Positions 42,706 through 50,961 of a DNA stretch of 64,000 bases are shown in pieces; the first letter of the stretch is position 1; the number at the start of each line of letters is the position of its first letter. Made by a program: the position numbers and the translations under genes. Under the pieces are notes generated by a model, which ran no database searches, was not told where the DNA came from, and saw nothing but the letters and a program-made list of their open reading frames with translations. Source of the DNA: Planctomycetota bacterium (lineage in GTDB: Bacteria > Planctomycetota > Phycisphaerae > SM23-33); assembly GCA_022705325.1 (NCBI GenBank), contig JAKJER010000007.1, forward strand, positions 62,001 to 126,000. Direction: 5' to 3'.

Positions 42706-42949
42706 CGAGGTGTTCGACGTGATCCGCGACGTCTTCGACGATCCCAGCCTGGCCTTGAACGAGACCACGTCCGCCAAGGACGTCGACGGCTGGGACAGCC
42801 TCATGCACATCAACATCATCATTGCCCTGGAAAAGCACTTCAAGGTGAAGTTCGCCACAGCCGAGGTCTCCGACCTGACCAATGAAGGGCGCAATATCGG
42901 CAGCGTGATCGAGATGCTCCGCAAGAAGGTTCCAGGCGGTGAGCCATGA
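42692..42949 (+). CDS. Acyl carrier protein
   Basis: 85 aa starting MPLPDEVFDVIRDVFDD, acidic and helical. The 4'-phosphopantetheine attachment site is Ser36 in VDGWDSLMHINIII, a clean D-S-L motif. AAGGAGA precedes the ATG at 42692, inside the 3' end of the FkbH gene. Standing between FkbH and a methyltransferase, it most likely carries the acyl group that the operon makes and delivers to the MBOAT protein, as DltC does with D-alanine. Confidence 0.94.
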   Translation: MPLPDEVFDVIRDVFDDPSLALNETTSAKDVDGWDSLMHINIIIALEKHFKVKFATAEVSDLTNEGRNIGSVIEMLRKKVPGGEP

Positions 42950-43863
42950 GCCGCCTGGACCACGTGCAGGAAGTCATCGAGCGCGACTACGGGCTGATCA
43001 AGGGCAGCTTCAGCCGCAATCGCAAGCTCTTCGGGCCCCGGTGGGAGCGGGAGTTCGGGGAGATGCTGGAAAAGGTCATGGGCGACGACCAGGACCTCCA
43101 CCGCTGCCTGAAGGGCTACACCGACTTTGCGGTGGGCTCCATGCGGCTGCACGCCCAGTTCATCCAGGACGGCGGGCGGTACATCGACAAGGGCTACGAG
43201 CAGGCGGGCGACGAGGTCTACCATAACCGCGACCACATGATGAACGAGTACCTGCCGGGCATTCTGCTGAGTTACTTCCTCTGGGTGCATCATTACCGCC
43301 AGTTGTTATTCTTCGTGGACCAGTTCGTCGACGTCATCGCCCGCGCCGACGACGCGACTTTCCACGACGTGGGAGTGGGCACAGGCTTCAATACCGTCCA
43401 GATCCTCAAGCGCGTGCCGGCTGCTCACGCTATGGGCTGGGATCTCAGCGAACACTCGCTGGCCCACACCGAGCGGATGGCCCGCCAGTACGGCCTGGCC
43501 GACCGCTGCACGCTCCGGCGGGAGAACATCCTGACCACGCCCGACATCCCCCAGCGTCCCTTCGTGATCTCGGTGGAGGTACTGGAACACCTGGAGGATC
43601 CGCTGGGCTTCCTCCGCGGGCTGTACAATATGCTCCAGCCGGGCGGAATGGCCTACGTGGCTGCGGCCGTAAACGCCCCGCACGTGGACCACATCTACCA
43701 CTACCGCTCGGAGCAGGAAGTGGTGGATCAGATCCGCCAGGCCGGCTTCCACGTCGAGAGCTACCTCGGGGCCAACGCGTATGCCCCGACCCGCCGCATC
43801 CCGATCGTGCCCTCGCTGGCCGCGGTCATAGCCTCCAAGCGGCCCGCCGCCTCGGGGCCCTGA
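42946..43863 (+). CDS. SAM-dependent methyltransferase
   Basis: 305 aa, class I Rossmann methyltransferase preceded by a ~130-residue helical N-terminal part. Motif I reads FHDVGVGTGFNTVQILKRVP, with the acidic cofactor residue in GWDLSEHS and motif IV as ISVEVLEHLEDPLGFLRGLY. It overlaps the ACP gene by 4 nt. In FkbH-type pathways a methyltransferase (FkbG) O-methylates the ACP-bound hydroxyacyl group, so the same step could occur here; a lipid or sugar substrate is also possible. Confidence 0.9.
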   Translation: MSRLDHVQEVIERDYGLIKGSFSRNRKLFGPRWEREFGEMLEKVMGDDQDLHRCLKGYTDFAVGSMRLHAQFIQDGGRYIDKGYEQAGDEVYHNRDHMMNEYLPGILLSYFLWVHHYRQLLFFVDQFVDVIARADDATFHDVGVGTGFNTVQILKRVPAAHAMGWDLSEHSLAHTERMARQYGLADRCTLRRENILTTPDIPQRPFVISVEVLEHLEDPLGFLRGLYNMLQPGGMAYVAAAVNAPHVDHIYHYRSEQEVVDQIRQAGFHVESYLGANAYAPTRRIPIVPSLAAVIASKRPAASGP

Positions 43864-43872
43864 GGGTAAATC

Positions 43873-45087
43873 GTGCAGGTCGCGTCGCTGGAATTCCTGC
43901 TGCTGCTGATGGCCCTGTCGGCGGCGCTCTGCGTCCTGCCGGGCCGGGCGGCGCGCCAGGGGCTGTTCGCCCTGGTCGGCGCGGGCGTGCTGGCCCTGCT
44001 GATCGCCGATCTGCTTACGCTGGCGGTCCTGGCGGCCTTCCTGCTCAGCGGGCACGCCTGCGGCCTGCTGCTGCGGAAACGGCCCAACTCGTGGGTGCTC
44101 GGCGTCTACCTGGCGCTGCTGCTGGCGGCGTTCGTCTATCTCAAGAAGTACGACTTCCTCCGCCTGCTGATCGGCGACGACCTCCTCCGACACGGCGTGC
44201 AGATCGTCGGACTGAGCTACATGCTCTTTCGCCAGATTCACTTCCTGGTCGACGTCCGCCAGGGGCAGATCCGCCGGTGGACGCTGTGGTCCTACCTGAA
44301 CTACCAGCTCAACTTCCTGGGTCTGCTGGCCGGGCCCATCCAACGCTATCCGGAGTTCCAGGAGTTCTGGGACGATCCCCAGCCCCGGCTGGCCGATCGT
44401 CACGAGCTGCTGCGAACGTATCTGCGGATTTTCGTCGGCGTGATCAAGATCAGCTTCATCGGGGCGCTGTTCCTGGCCAAGTATGACGACCTGGTGCTCA
44501 AGTTCGACGCCGGCGGCGGCTCCTGGTCCAGGGCCGTGCGGATCCTGTACTTCTACCCGGCCTACATCTACTTCAACTTCTCGGGCTACTGCGACATCGT
44601 CATCGGCGGAGCGGCCCTGCTGGGCCTGAAGATGCCCGAGAACTTCGACCACCCCTATCTCTCGCGCAACATCATCGATTTCTGGACGCGCTGGCACCGC
44701 AGCCTGGGGTTCTGGATCCGCGACTACATCTTCACGCCACTCTACAAGTCCATCGCCCAGCGCAGCCCCTCGGCCGCGCCGTCCCTCGCCTTCGTCTGCT
44801 ATTTCGTCGCACTCTTCCTGGCGGGGATGTGGCACGGTTCGACGTGGAATTTCACCGTCTTCGCCTTGGTGCACGGGACGGCGGTCTCGGCCAACAAACT
44901 GTGGGAGATGGCCATTGTGCATCGTCGCGGGCGGCCTGGCTACAGGCAGTACATGGCCTCTCGGCCGGTGCGGATCGCGGCCTCGGTGGTGACGTTCCAT
45001 TTCCTCTGCGCGTCGTTCCTGTTCGTCCCGACCGACCTGGGACGGACCATGCGGATCCTGGGCACGCTGGTGGGGGTGGCGACATGA
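43873..45087 (+). CDS. MBOAT-family membrane O-acyltransferase (DltB/AlgI-like)
   Basis: 404 aa with a GTG start and about ten membrane helices. Family landmarks are NFSGYCDIVIGGAALLGLKM, NIIDFWTRWHRSLGFWIRDY and the catalytic His321 in GMWHGSTWNF. MBOAT proteins of this class take an acyl group from a cytoplasmic thioester and pass it through the membrane for O-acylation of envelope polymers. The protein ends MRILGTLVGVAT and so lacks the C-terminal shuttle hexapeptide that some family members carry themselves; that motif is found on the microprotein encoded 15 nt downstream. Confidence in the family is high. Confidence 0.94.
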   Translation: MQVASLEFLLLLMALSAALCVLPGRAARQGLFALVGAGVLALLIADLLTLAVLAAFLLSGHACGLLLRKRPNSWVLGVYLALLLAAFVYLKKYDFLRLLIGDDLLRHGVQIVGLSYMLFRQIHFLVDVRQGQIRRWTLWSYLNYQLNFLGLLAGPIQRYPEFQEFWDDPQPRLADRHELLRTYLRIFVGVIKISFIGALFLAKYDDLVLKFDAGGGSWSRAVRILYFYPAYIYFNFSGYCDIVIGGAALLGLKMPENFDHPYLSRNIIDFWTRWHRSLGFWIRDYIFTPLYKSIAQRSPSAAPSLAFVCYFVALFLAGMWHGSTWNFTVFALVHGTAVSANKLWEMAIVHRRGRPGYRQYMASRPVRIAASVVTFHFLCASFLFVPTDLGRTMRILGTLVGVAT

Positions 45088-45102
45088 GAAGAGAGCGCGG
45101 CC

Positions 45103-45252
45103 ATGAAGTTTGACGCGATGAAGAAACTCGACGATTTCGGGCGGCGGCATCCGGGATGGATGCTGGCCGCGGTGTTCCTGTTGGCCGCCCTTTCGGTGCT
45201 GGTGATCCTGTTGGAACACCAACCTGTGGTGGTCCTCTACGAGACCTTCTGA
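45103..45252 (+). CDS. 49-aa membrane microprotein with DltX-like C-terminal hexapeptide
   Basis: ATG 45103 to TGA 45250-45252. The peptide has a basic N-terminus (KK at 7-8, RRH at 14-16), one membrane helix (about W19-L37) and a short tail ending V-L-Y-E-T-F. The charge pattern puts the C-terminus outside the cytoplasm. In Dlt systems the microprotein DltX (about 50 aa, also next to the MBOAT gene) ends F-I-Y-N-E-F, and its Tyr carries the acyl group from DltB to DltD. Here Tyr46 and Phe49 occupy the same positions. The gap to the MBOAT gene is 15 nt; a weak AGAGAG precedes the start. The match is positional and by motif only. Confidence 0.75.
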   Translation: MKFDAMKKLDDFGRRHPGWMLAAVFLLAALSVLVILLEHQPVVVLYETF

Positions 45253-45293
45253 ACGCTCAGGACCGGCCCGCGTGGCCGGGGAAGGGCGGCGTG

Positions 45294-46808
45294 ATGAATG
45301 CGGAACAAACGCGATTGGAAGAAGGGCAGGGGCGGAAGCAGTTGCGCCTGTTGCTGGTGGACGCCAACAGTTCCTGGCTGGCCCGCGAGGGCGGCAAATC
45401 GGCCCAGGTGGTCCTGCCGCTGGGGCTGATGTATCTCTCCGCCGCGGTCAAGCGGGCGTTCGGGTCGGGTGTCGAGGTCCGCTTGCTGAACATGGCCATC
45501 GACTGCGACAGCCAGGCGGACTACGACGCTCGCGTGGCTGCGTTCGCGCCGGACGTGGTGGGCTTCCGCTCGCTGTCGGCGGGGCGGGGCTTCTTCTACG
45601 AGTTGGCCCGGCAGACCCGGGAATTGTGCCCGGGCGCCGTGCTGATCGCCGGGGGACCTCACGCGACCCTCTGGCCGCGGGAGGTTCTCGAACAGACGCC
45701 CATCGACTTCATCGTCGTGGGCGAGGGCGAGCGGACGCTGGTGGAACTGTTGGAGCACCTGACCGGGCGTCGCGAACTGGACAGGCTGACCGGGCTGTGG
45801 TACCGCCGCGACGGCGACATCCGCCAGGCGCCGCCCGCGGAATACATTCAGGACGTGGACGCCTTGCCCTGGCCCGACTACGACGTCATCGACCTGGAGG
45901 CCTATGCCCGGGTGCTGTCGTACGGCTACACCATGCGCCGCCAGGGCGTAGTGCTGACTTCGCGCGGGTGTCCGTTCTCCTGCCGCTACTGCTTCAAGCT
46001 CATGGGCCGGCGCTACCGCCCGCGGGACCCGCTCTCGGTTGCCGACGAGATCGAACACCTTCAGAAAGACCGCGGCATTCGCGACATCCTGTTCGTGGAC
46101 GACACCTTCAACCTGCAGGCCAATCGCGTCGAGGCGATCTTCCAGGAGCTGCGCCGCCGAAAGCTCCAGGCCAACTACTACTTCCCCGCCGGACTGCGGG
46201 CCGACCTCATGACGCCCGCCCTGATCGACCTGCTGGTGGAGGCGGGGACGTGCTGGATTACCTACGCCGTCGAAACCGTCGTGCCCCGTATTATGCAATT
46301 GGCGGGGCGGACAGGCGACGTGGAGAAGATGGCCGAGATCATCGACTATACCGTGGCCAAGAGGATCATGGTGGGCCTGTTCAGCATGGTGGGCTTCCCC
46401 ACCGAGACGCGCGAGGAGGCGATGACCACGCTGGAGTACATCCGCCGGCGCCGCGCGACCATGCCTTTCTTCTTCGCCGTCAAGTACTTCCCGGGCACCG
46501 AACTGACGCAACTGGCCCTGGAGCAGCAGGCCATCACGCCCGAGATCGTCGAGCGGGCCGCCAGCGCGTACCACGACGTTTCCGGGGCTCAGACCTCCAC
46601 CATGAGCCAGGCCGACTTCCAGGAACTGTTCATGTTCTACTTGAAAGACATCCTCATGGACGGCCCGCGGCTGGCCCAGGCGCTGGAGGTCCAGGAGCGA
46701 TACCTCCAGCCGCACGAGCTGGCGGCCGCCTACTCCGCGCTGCTCAACAAGAAGATCACTGACCCGCGCCGGACCTTCCGCTTCGCCTTACAGAAGGAGC
46801 GTTCGTGA
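45294..46808 (+). CDS. B12-binding-type radical SAM enzyme
   Basis: 504 aa. The N-terminal ~190 residues form a cobalamin-binding-like Rossmann domain (VLPLGLMYLSAAVKRAFG, FAPDVVGFRSLS, VLIAGGPHATLWPREVLE, FIVVGEGERTLVELL). The radical SAM core has C226-x3-C230-x2-C233 (SRGCPFSCRYCFKL) for the 4Fe-4S cluster, followed by the RYRPRDPLSVADEIEHL and DDTFNLQANR segments typical of the class. Such enzymes methylate unactivated carbons or perform other radical chemistry. Lying inside the acylation operon, it may modify the acyl chain or the acceptor. A GTG start at 45291 is an alternative to ATG 45294. Confidence 0.92.
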   Translation: MNAEQTRLEEGQGRKQLRLLLVDANSSWLAREGGKSAQVVLPLGLMYLSAAVKRAFGSGVEVRLLNMAIDCDSQADYDARVAAFAPDVVGFRSLSAGRGFFYELARQTRELCPGAVLIAGGPHATLWPREVLEQTPIDFIVVGEGERTLVELLEHLTGRRELDRLTGLWYRRDGDIRQAPPAEYIQDVDALPWPDYDVIDLEAYARVLSYGYTMRRQGVVLTSRGCPFSCRYCFKLMGRRYRPRDPLSVADEIEHLQKDRGIRDILFVDDTFNLQANRVEAIFQELRRRKLQANYYFPAGLRADLMTPALIDLLVEAGTCWITYAVETVVPRIMQLAGRTGDVEKMAEIIDYTVAKRIMVGLFSMVGFPTETREEAMTTLEYIRRRRATMPFFFAVKYFPGTELTQLALEQQAITPEIVERAASAYHDVSGAQTSTMSQADFQELFMFYLKDILMDGPRLAQALEVQERYLQPHELAAAYSALLNKKITDPRRTFRFALQKERS

Positions 46809-47959
46809 GCCAGCCTCAGGCGGACATCGTGACGCAGGCCGTGCCGCCCGCGACGCCGGGCGAGCCGCCTCGCCTGCGCCGGCTGCAACTGGCGACCTCA
46901 CTGGCATTGCTGGCAACCGTGGGGGGGATCTGGCTGGCGCTGGACGTGCTGGCCCGGCGACACCAGGAGGCGTTCGTCGCCAACGCTCAGGCCCAGTGGA
47001 AACGGATCAACGGGCGCTACTATCACACCGCCGGCCTGCACGACACGGTCGACTACGTCATGCTTGAGGACCTGCCCCGGGGCCGATACGACCTGGGCGG
47101 GGCGTACTACATCGGCGGCTCGAACATGATGACGGCCGTCAATCCATGGGTGCTGGACCCGCCCATCCGGCAGTTGGTGCACAACTGGGCCCTGCCGGGG
47201 GCCAATCATCAGCAACAGTTCCTGTTCCTTCGCTACATGGTCGAGCAGGAGGGCATCCTGCGGGCGGGGGGGGACAAGAACCTGGTGGTCCTCGGCGCCT
47301 GCTACGGGCTGGCCGCCGACGTCTCTCAGAACGAGAACAAGCGAGTGCTGTCCAGCTCGTTTGCCAAGCAGGGGCTGTACGACTTCGACCTGGACAGCGG
47401 ACTGCGCCGCATCCAATGCCACCCGCTGGAGCGGTGGCTGCGGATCGAGAAGTTCCGCTGCGCCGTCTTCGTGCGCCGCATGCTGGCCCGGGCGGGACTG
47501 ATGAAGGACCGTACCCTGGAGGGCTTCGCCCCGGCCCTGCCCCCCGACGGCGAGACGTATCGCAAGTACTGGATCGACTATATGGGGCCCGACTGGCAGG
47601 CCAACATGGATCGCCAGGTCGAGATCCTGCGTGAGATGATCCGCTACCTGCGGCAGCGCGGCGTGCACATGGTGGTCGTGCAGACCCCGGTGGCCGGCTG
47701 GCACAAGGGCCTGCCCTACGTCGAGGCCTACGCCGAACGGCTGCACCGCGTCTGCGGCGAGGAAGAGGTGCGGCTGATGGACCTGAGCGGCCTGTTGAAC
47801 GACACCCACTGGGCCGACTCCAGCCACCCCAACTATGCCGGATCGGTCCTCCTGCACGATCGGATCATTCCGCTGGCGACCGATCACCTGCGGCGCCTGG
47901 GCCTGATCGATGACGCCCAGGCCAGGCGATGCCTGCTGGGGCAGGGCCAATCGCCGTAG
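46805..47959 (+). CDS. Membrane-anchored SGNH-type (DltD/AlgX-like) acyltransferase
   Basis: 384 aa with a GTG start overlapping the radical SAM stop (GTGA). One N-terminal membrane helix (about 29-49) anchors an extracytoplasmic SGNH-fold domain: block I GGSNMM with candidate nucleophile Ser106, LPGANHQQQF, LVVLGACYG, and the late D338-S-S-H341 in ADSSHPNYAG. DltD has the same Asp-x2-His spacing and receives the acyl group from DltX on its Ser before transfer to teichoic acid. As the last gene of the operon it is the likely final transferase. The family is diverse, so the acceptor cannot be named. Confidence 0.82.
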   Translation: MSQPQADIVTQAVPPATPGEPPRLRRLQLATSLALLATVGGIWLALDVLARRHQEAFVANAQAQWKRINGRYYHTAGLHDTVDYVMLEDLPRGRYDLGGAYYIGGSNMMTAVNPWVLDPPIRQLVHNWALPGANHQQQFLFLRYMVEQEGILRAGGDKNLVVLGACYGLAADVSQNENKRVLSSSFAKQGLYDFDLDSGLRRIQCHPLERWLRIEKFRCAVFVRRMLARAGLMKDRTLEGFAPALPPDGETYRKYWIDYMGPDWQANMDRQVEILREMIRYLRQRGVHMVVVQTPVAGWHKGLPYVEAYAERLHRVCGEEEVRLMDLSGLLNDTHWADSSHPNYAGSVLLHDRIIPLATDHLRRLGLIDDAQARRCLLGQGQSP

Positions 47960-47998
47960 CGGCAAGACCCGCGGGCAAGTCAAGCGACGCCGCGAGTG

Positions 47999-49651
47999 CT
48001 ATCGCCCAGGCGCCGGCTGGGTGGCCGTCGGCAAGCTCCCCGCACGGTCGAGGAACTTGCGAACGTCGATCAGCTTCCAGCCGGTGGACTCGTAGGGGCC
48101 CAGGGACAGGAGCACGTCCGAAGGCAGCCGATTCTCGCGAATGGCCCGCGACAGCGGCGGGCACCACTCTTCTTCGCCGTGGGCGAGGATGAAGTCGGCG
48201 TACGGTTGGACGCTGCCGGCGGGCAAGCGGCAGATCTGTTCACGCAATACATCCAGAGAGGCCCCCGGGGCCACCTCCGGAGTGAGGACCATCACGCGCA
48301 GGCCGCCCGCATAGTAGGGGATCTCCGGAGGCGAGCTGACGTAGACCCGGTCCGGGCCGTACTGTCGCCCCAGCCACTGGCCCATCGGCTTGAGGTAGGC
48401 GTCGCGGGTGCCGTGGTTGGTCATCAGCAGCGACCAGACCGCCAGGGCGCCCACGATCGTCAGCAGGACGGCGCGGCAGATGCGCAGGGGACGTTCGGCC
48501 GACCAGGTCGGCCGACGCATTCGTTCCAGGTGGACCGCCAGCACCGCCAGCCCCAGGCCGGCCCATATCTGGGCGATGCCGGCCACCGGCATCACGTACC
48601 GCGGGTGCATGGTCAGCGTGCTGACGGTCAGCAATTGCCCCGCGATGATCGAAGCCGCGACCAGTTGCGCTACGCCGTGGCGGGGCCGACCTCGCGGGTG
48701 GAACAGGCAGATGGCCGCCAGGGCCCAGGTGCCCGGCGTGATGACCATGCCGATGCTCTCGAAGGCTTCGGAGAGAATCGCTCCCCAGGTGCGGGGCAGG
48801 CGGGGCGGCTCGAAGAGCACCATGTTCAACGTCGCCGGCGGGCGCCACCGCCGCACGTCGATGTCCACCCCGCCCACGGGCATCAACGCCAGCATTCGCT
48901 CGTCCAGGACGTACCACCCGGAGGCCTGTCGCATGAACGCCAGCCGAGGCCACCACACCACCAGCAGCAGCGCCAGGAATACGCCCACGTGCAGCGCCTG
49001 GCGTCCCAGGCGAACACGTCGTCTCCGCCAACCTAACAGAACGATCACCAGCAGCGCCAGCGGAGGCAGAAAAACGCCCTCGCTGCGGACCAGCGGGGCC
49101 ATGCCGGCCAGCACGGCTGTTCCGGCGAGCGGCCACAGCGCGGGCCTGCGGTCGTACAGCAGCAGGGCCGCCACCGCCAGCGTGAGCACCAGGGCGTACA
49201 TCGCCTCCGGCCCCACGCCCGTTCCATAACGGATGATCCACGGATTGGCTGCCGCCAGCGCCGCCGCGGCCACGCCCACGCGCCGGGACGCCGCCAGGCG
49301 CCCGACCCAATACACCGAAGGCACCACCAGCAGCGTGCACAGCGCGCCCAGCACGATCGCCGCCGCCTCCTGCGGGTCGGCGAAGGTGCCCAGGAATCTG
49401 CTGGCGTACCCCACAGCCCAGGTGTAGAGCGGAGGGATCACCAGGTGCTGGGACCCGGCGGGATCGCCCTGGGCGACGGCGTGGGCGATGGGCAGATAGT
49501 ACGCGCATGCGTCGCGGGAGGGAATCTGCCAGAAGGCCAACTGCTTGCCCAGCAACGCCGCCGCCAGCAGCACCGACAAACCCACAGCCAGCCACGCCGT
49601 ACGGGGCGGCAGGTCGTCGCTCACGTCGATGGCAGCGGGGGTCTGGCTCAT
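47999..49651 (-). CDS. GT39/ArnT-like membrane glycosyltransferase
   Basis: 550 aa with about eleven membrane helices. The first extracytoplasmic loop has the catalytic acidic region (IPSRDACAYYLPIAHAVAQG) seen in lipid-linked sugar transferases of the PMT/ArnT/GT-C class; a periplasmic-type C-terminal domain of ~140 residues follows. These enzymes transfer a sugar from a polyprenyl phosphate donor to a protein or glycolipid outside the cytoplasm. It converges on the acylation operon with a 39-nt gap, so shared function is possible but not shown. A TATAAT lies about 160 nt upstream (49816-49811, minus) without a good -35. Confidence 0.83.
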   Translation of the reverse strand: MSQTPAAIDVSDDLPPRTAWLAVGLSVLLAAALLGKQLAFWQIPSRDACAYYLPIAHAVAQGDPAGSQHLVIPPLYTWAVGYASRFLGTFADPQEAAAIVLGALCTLLVVPSVYWVGRLAASRRVGVAAAALAAANPWIIRYGTGVGPEAMYALVLTLAVAALLLYDRRPALWPLAGTAVLAGMAPLVRSEGVFLPPLALLVIVLLGWRRRRVRLGRQALHVGVFLALLLVVWWPRLAFMRQASGWYVLDERMLALMPVGGVDIDVRRWRPPATLNMVLFEPPRLPRTWGAILSEAFESIGMVITPGTWALAAICLFHPRGRPRHGVAQLVAASIIAGQLLTVSTLTMHPRYVMPVAGIAQIWAGLGLAVLAVHLERMRRPTWSAERPLRICRAVLLTIVGALAVWSLLMTNHGTRDAYLKPMGQWLGRQYGPDRVYVSSPPEIPYYAGGLRVMVLTPEVAPGASLDVLREQICRLPAGSVQPYADFILAHGEEEWCPPLSRAIRENRLPSDVLLSLGPYESTGWKLIDVRKFLDRAGSLPTATQPAPGR

Positions 49652-49971
49652 GTCGTCTCGCGGCAGCCGGGCCGACGGCGACCGTCGCCCCAGGGTAGCA
49701 AAGAACCGCCCGCCAGCGCTGTCGCGCCGCCGGGCGGAAGTCCGCGTCCTGTCTTTATTTCAACAAGCCAATTGCCATCTTCGGGAGGTCGCGGAACTAT
49801 TTCTGTACTTATTATACCATTCCCATCGGCCAAGGGGTCTTCGCTTCTCCAGGAAATCTGTCTCGGTCGCGCCCCGTCCGGCTGCAAAAGTTTTGCCTGC
49901 AAGCAATAAGGGCCGCGAAAAAACCGCCCGGCGAAAAGTGGATTCATCTGCGTCGCGAGGGACACGGGCGG
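49652..49971. other. 320-nt gap, AT-rich centre
   Basis: Contains an AT-rich segment (about 49,790-49,825) with TATAAT on the minus strand, perhaps the -10 of the glycosyltransferase gene. I see no gene, RNA or strong hairpin. Confidence 0.45.
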
Positions 49972-50961
49972 CTACTCCACGCGCTCGACCCCGACGCGCC
50001 GGGACCAGTCTGCCACGGCGGCTGGGTCCAGCCGGCAGGGAAGGAGTTGCGTCACGTTCAACCCGGCCGCCGCGATCCCCAGCCGCACCGCCTCGACGAT
50101 GCCGTGCCCCGCGCGGGTCGCCCAGGCGATGCCTGCGGCCAGGGCGTCGCCCGAGCCGATCGGGTTGACCACCGTTTCCACGCCCGGCGGGCGCAGGCGG
50201 TAAAGTTCGCGGGCGCCGCTGAGCCAGACGTCGCCGGCCCCGTGGGTCACGACCACCCACTGGGCGCCTCGGGCGTTGAGCGACCGCATGGCCGCGTGGA
50301 GATCGGTCTCGCTCTCCATGGGGGCGGCCACCGTGCGAGCCAACTCCTCGCGGTTGGGTTTGACCACGAAGGGCGAGAGGTCCAGCACGCTCATCAGTTC
50401 CGCACCGCGGAAGTCCAGCACGGCCTTGCAGTGCGTGCGCTCGAGCAGGTCGCGATAGAACGTGGTCGGCGTGCCGTCCGGCAGCGAGCCGCTGAGCACC
50501 GCCACGCCCGCGCGGGCGACCTCTTCGACGTAGGCGCGGCGGAAGGCGTCGAGTTCGAGCCCGCTCACCTCGCGCCCGTTCTCGACCAGTTCGGTGACCC
50601 GTGCGGCGGCGCGGTCGATGATGGTGGTGCAGATCCGCGTTCCGGTCCGTGTGTGCACCAGGCGGTGGGGCACGCCCAGGGCGGTCAACTCCGCTTCGAT
50701 CTCGCCCAGTATGCTCCCGCCGGCCAGGGCGAGGGTCATGCTCGGCCCGCCGAGGTGGTGGGCGGCGATGCCGGCGTTGAAGACCTTTCCGCTGGAGGTC
50801 CAGAGGGTCTGGCCCGCGCGGTTCACCTGTCCGGCGGCGAATGCGTCGAAGACCAGGATCTGCTGCCAGGCGGGCGTCAGTCCGGCACAGAGGAGGATGT
50901 TCGAAGATTCGTGGATTCGTGGACTCGTGGATTCGTTGCTGGCTATTCGACCCGTTCCCAC
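49972..50961 (-). CDS. PfkB-family carbohydrate kinase (hexose/1-phosphofructokinase-like)
   Basis: About 330 aa. The core begins ILLCAGLTPAWQQILVFDAF, the usual first strand of 1-phosphofructokinase/tagatose kinases, and ends with the ATP/catalytic motif NPIGSGDALAAGIAWA holding the base Asp. VKPNREELA is the second signature. The N-terminus is unclear: there is no ATG before the core, and the codons between it and the only upstream GTG starts (50961, 50991) fall in a TTCGTGGA tandem repeat. The repeat may have replaced the original start. The true start may be a non-standard codon. The sugar cannot be specified. Confidence 0.85.
   Translation of the reverse strand: MGTGRIASNESTSPRIHESSNILLCAGLTPAWQQILVFDAFAAGQVNRAGQTLWTSSGKVFNAGIAAHHLGGPSMTLALAGGSILGEIEAELTALGVPHRLVHTRTGTRICTTIIDRAAARVTELVENGREVSGLELDAFRRAYVEEVARAGVAVLSGSLPDGTPTTFYRDLLERTHCKAVLDFRGAELMSVLDLSPFVVKPNREELARTVAAPMESETDLHAAMRSLNARGAQWVVVTHGAGDVWLSGARELYRLRPPGVETVVNPIGSGDALAAGIAWATRAGHGIVEAVRLGIAAAGLNVTQLLPCRLDPAAVADWSRRVGVERVE
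50904..50938. repeat. TTCGTGGA tandem repeat at start of PfkB gene
   Basis: GATTCGTGGATTCGTGGACT then CGTGGATTCG: four units of about 8-9 nt. The inverse (CGAATCCACGAG) occurs at 51717-51752, on the other side of the adjacent gene. Confidence 0.7.

Noticed and set aside
45084..45113. ATG at 45084, overlapping the MBOAT stop, as the start of the microprotein
   Set aside because: It runs in another frame and does not lead into the microprotein; the ATG at 45103 does.
50904..50938. Short tandem units that might be a CRISPR array
   Set aside because: Units are ~8-9 nt with no unique spacers, and no cas gene is in the window. The same holds for 13568-13602 and 19955-20000.
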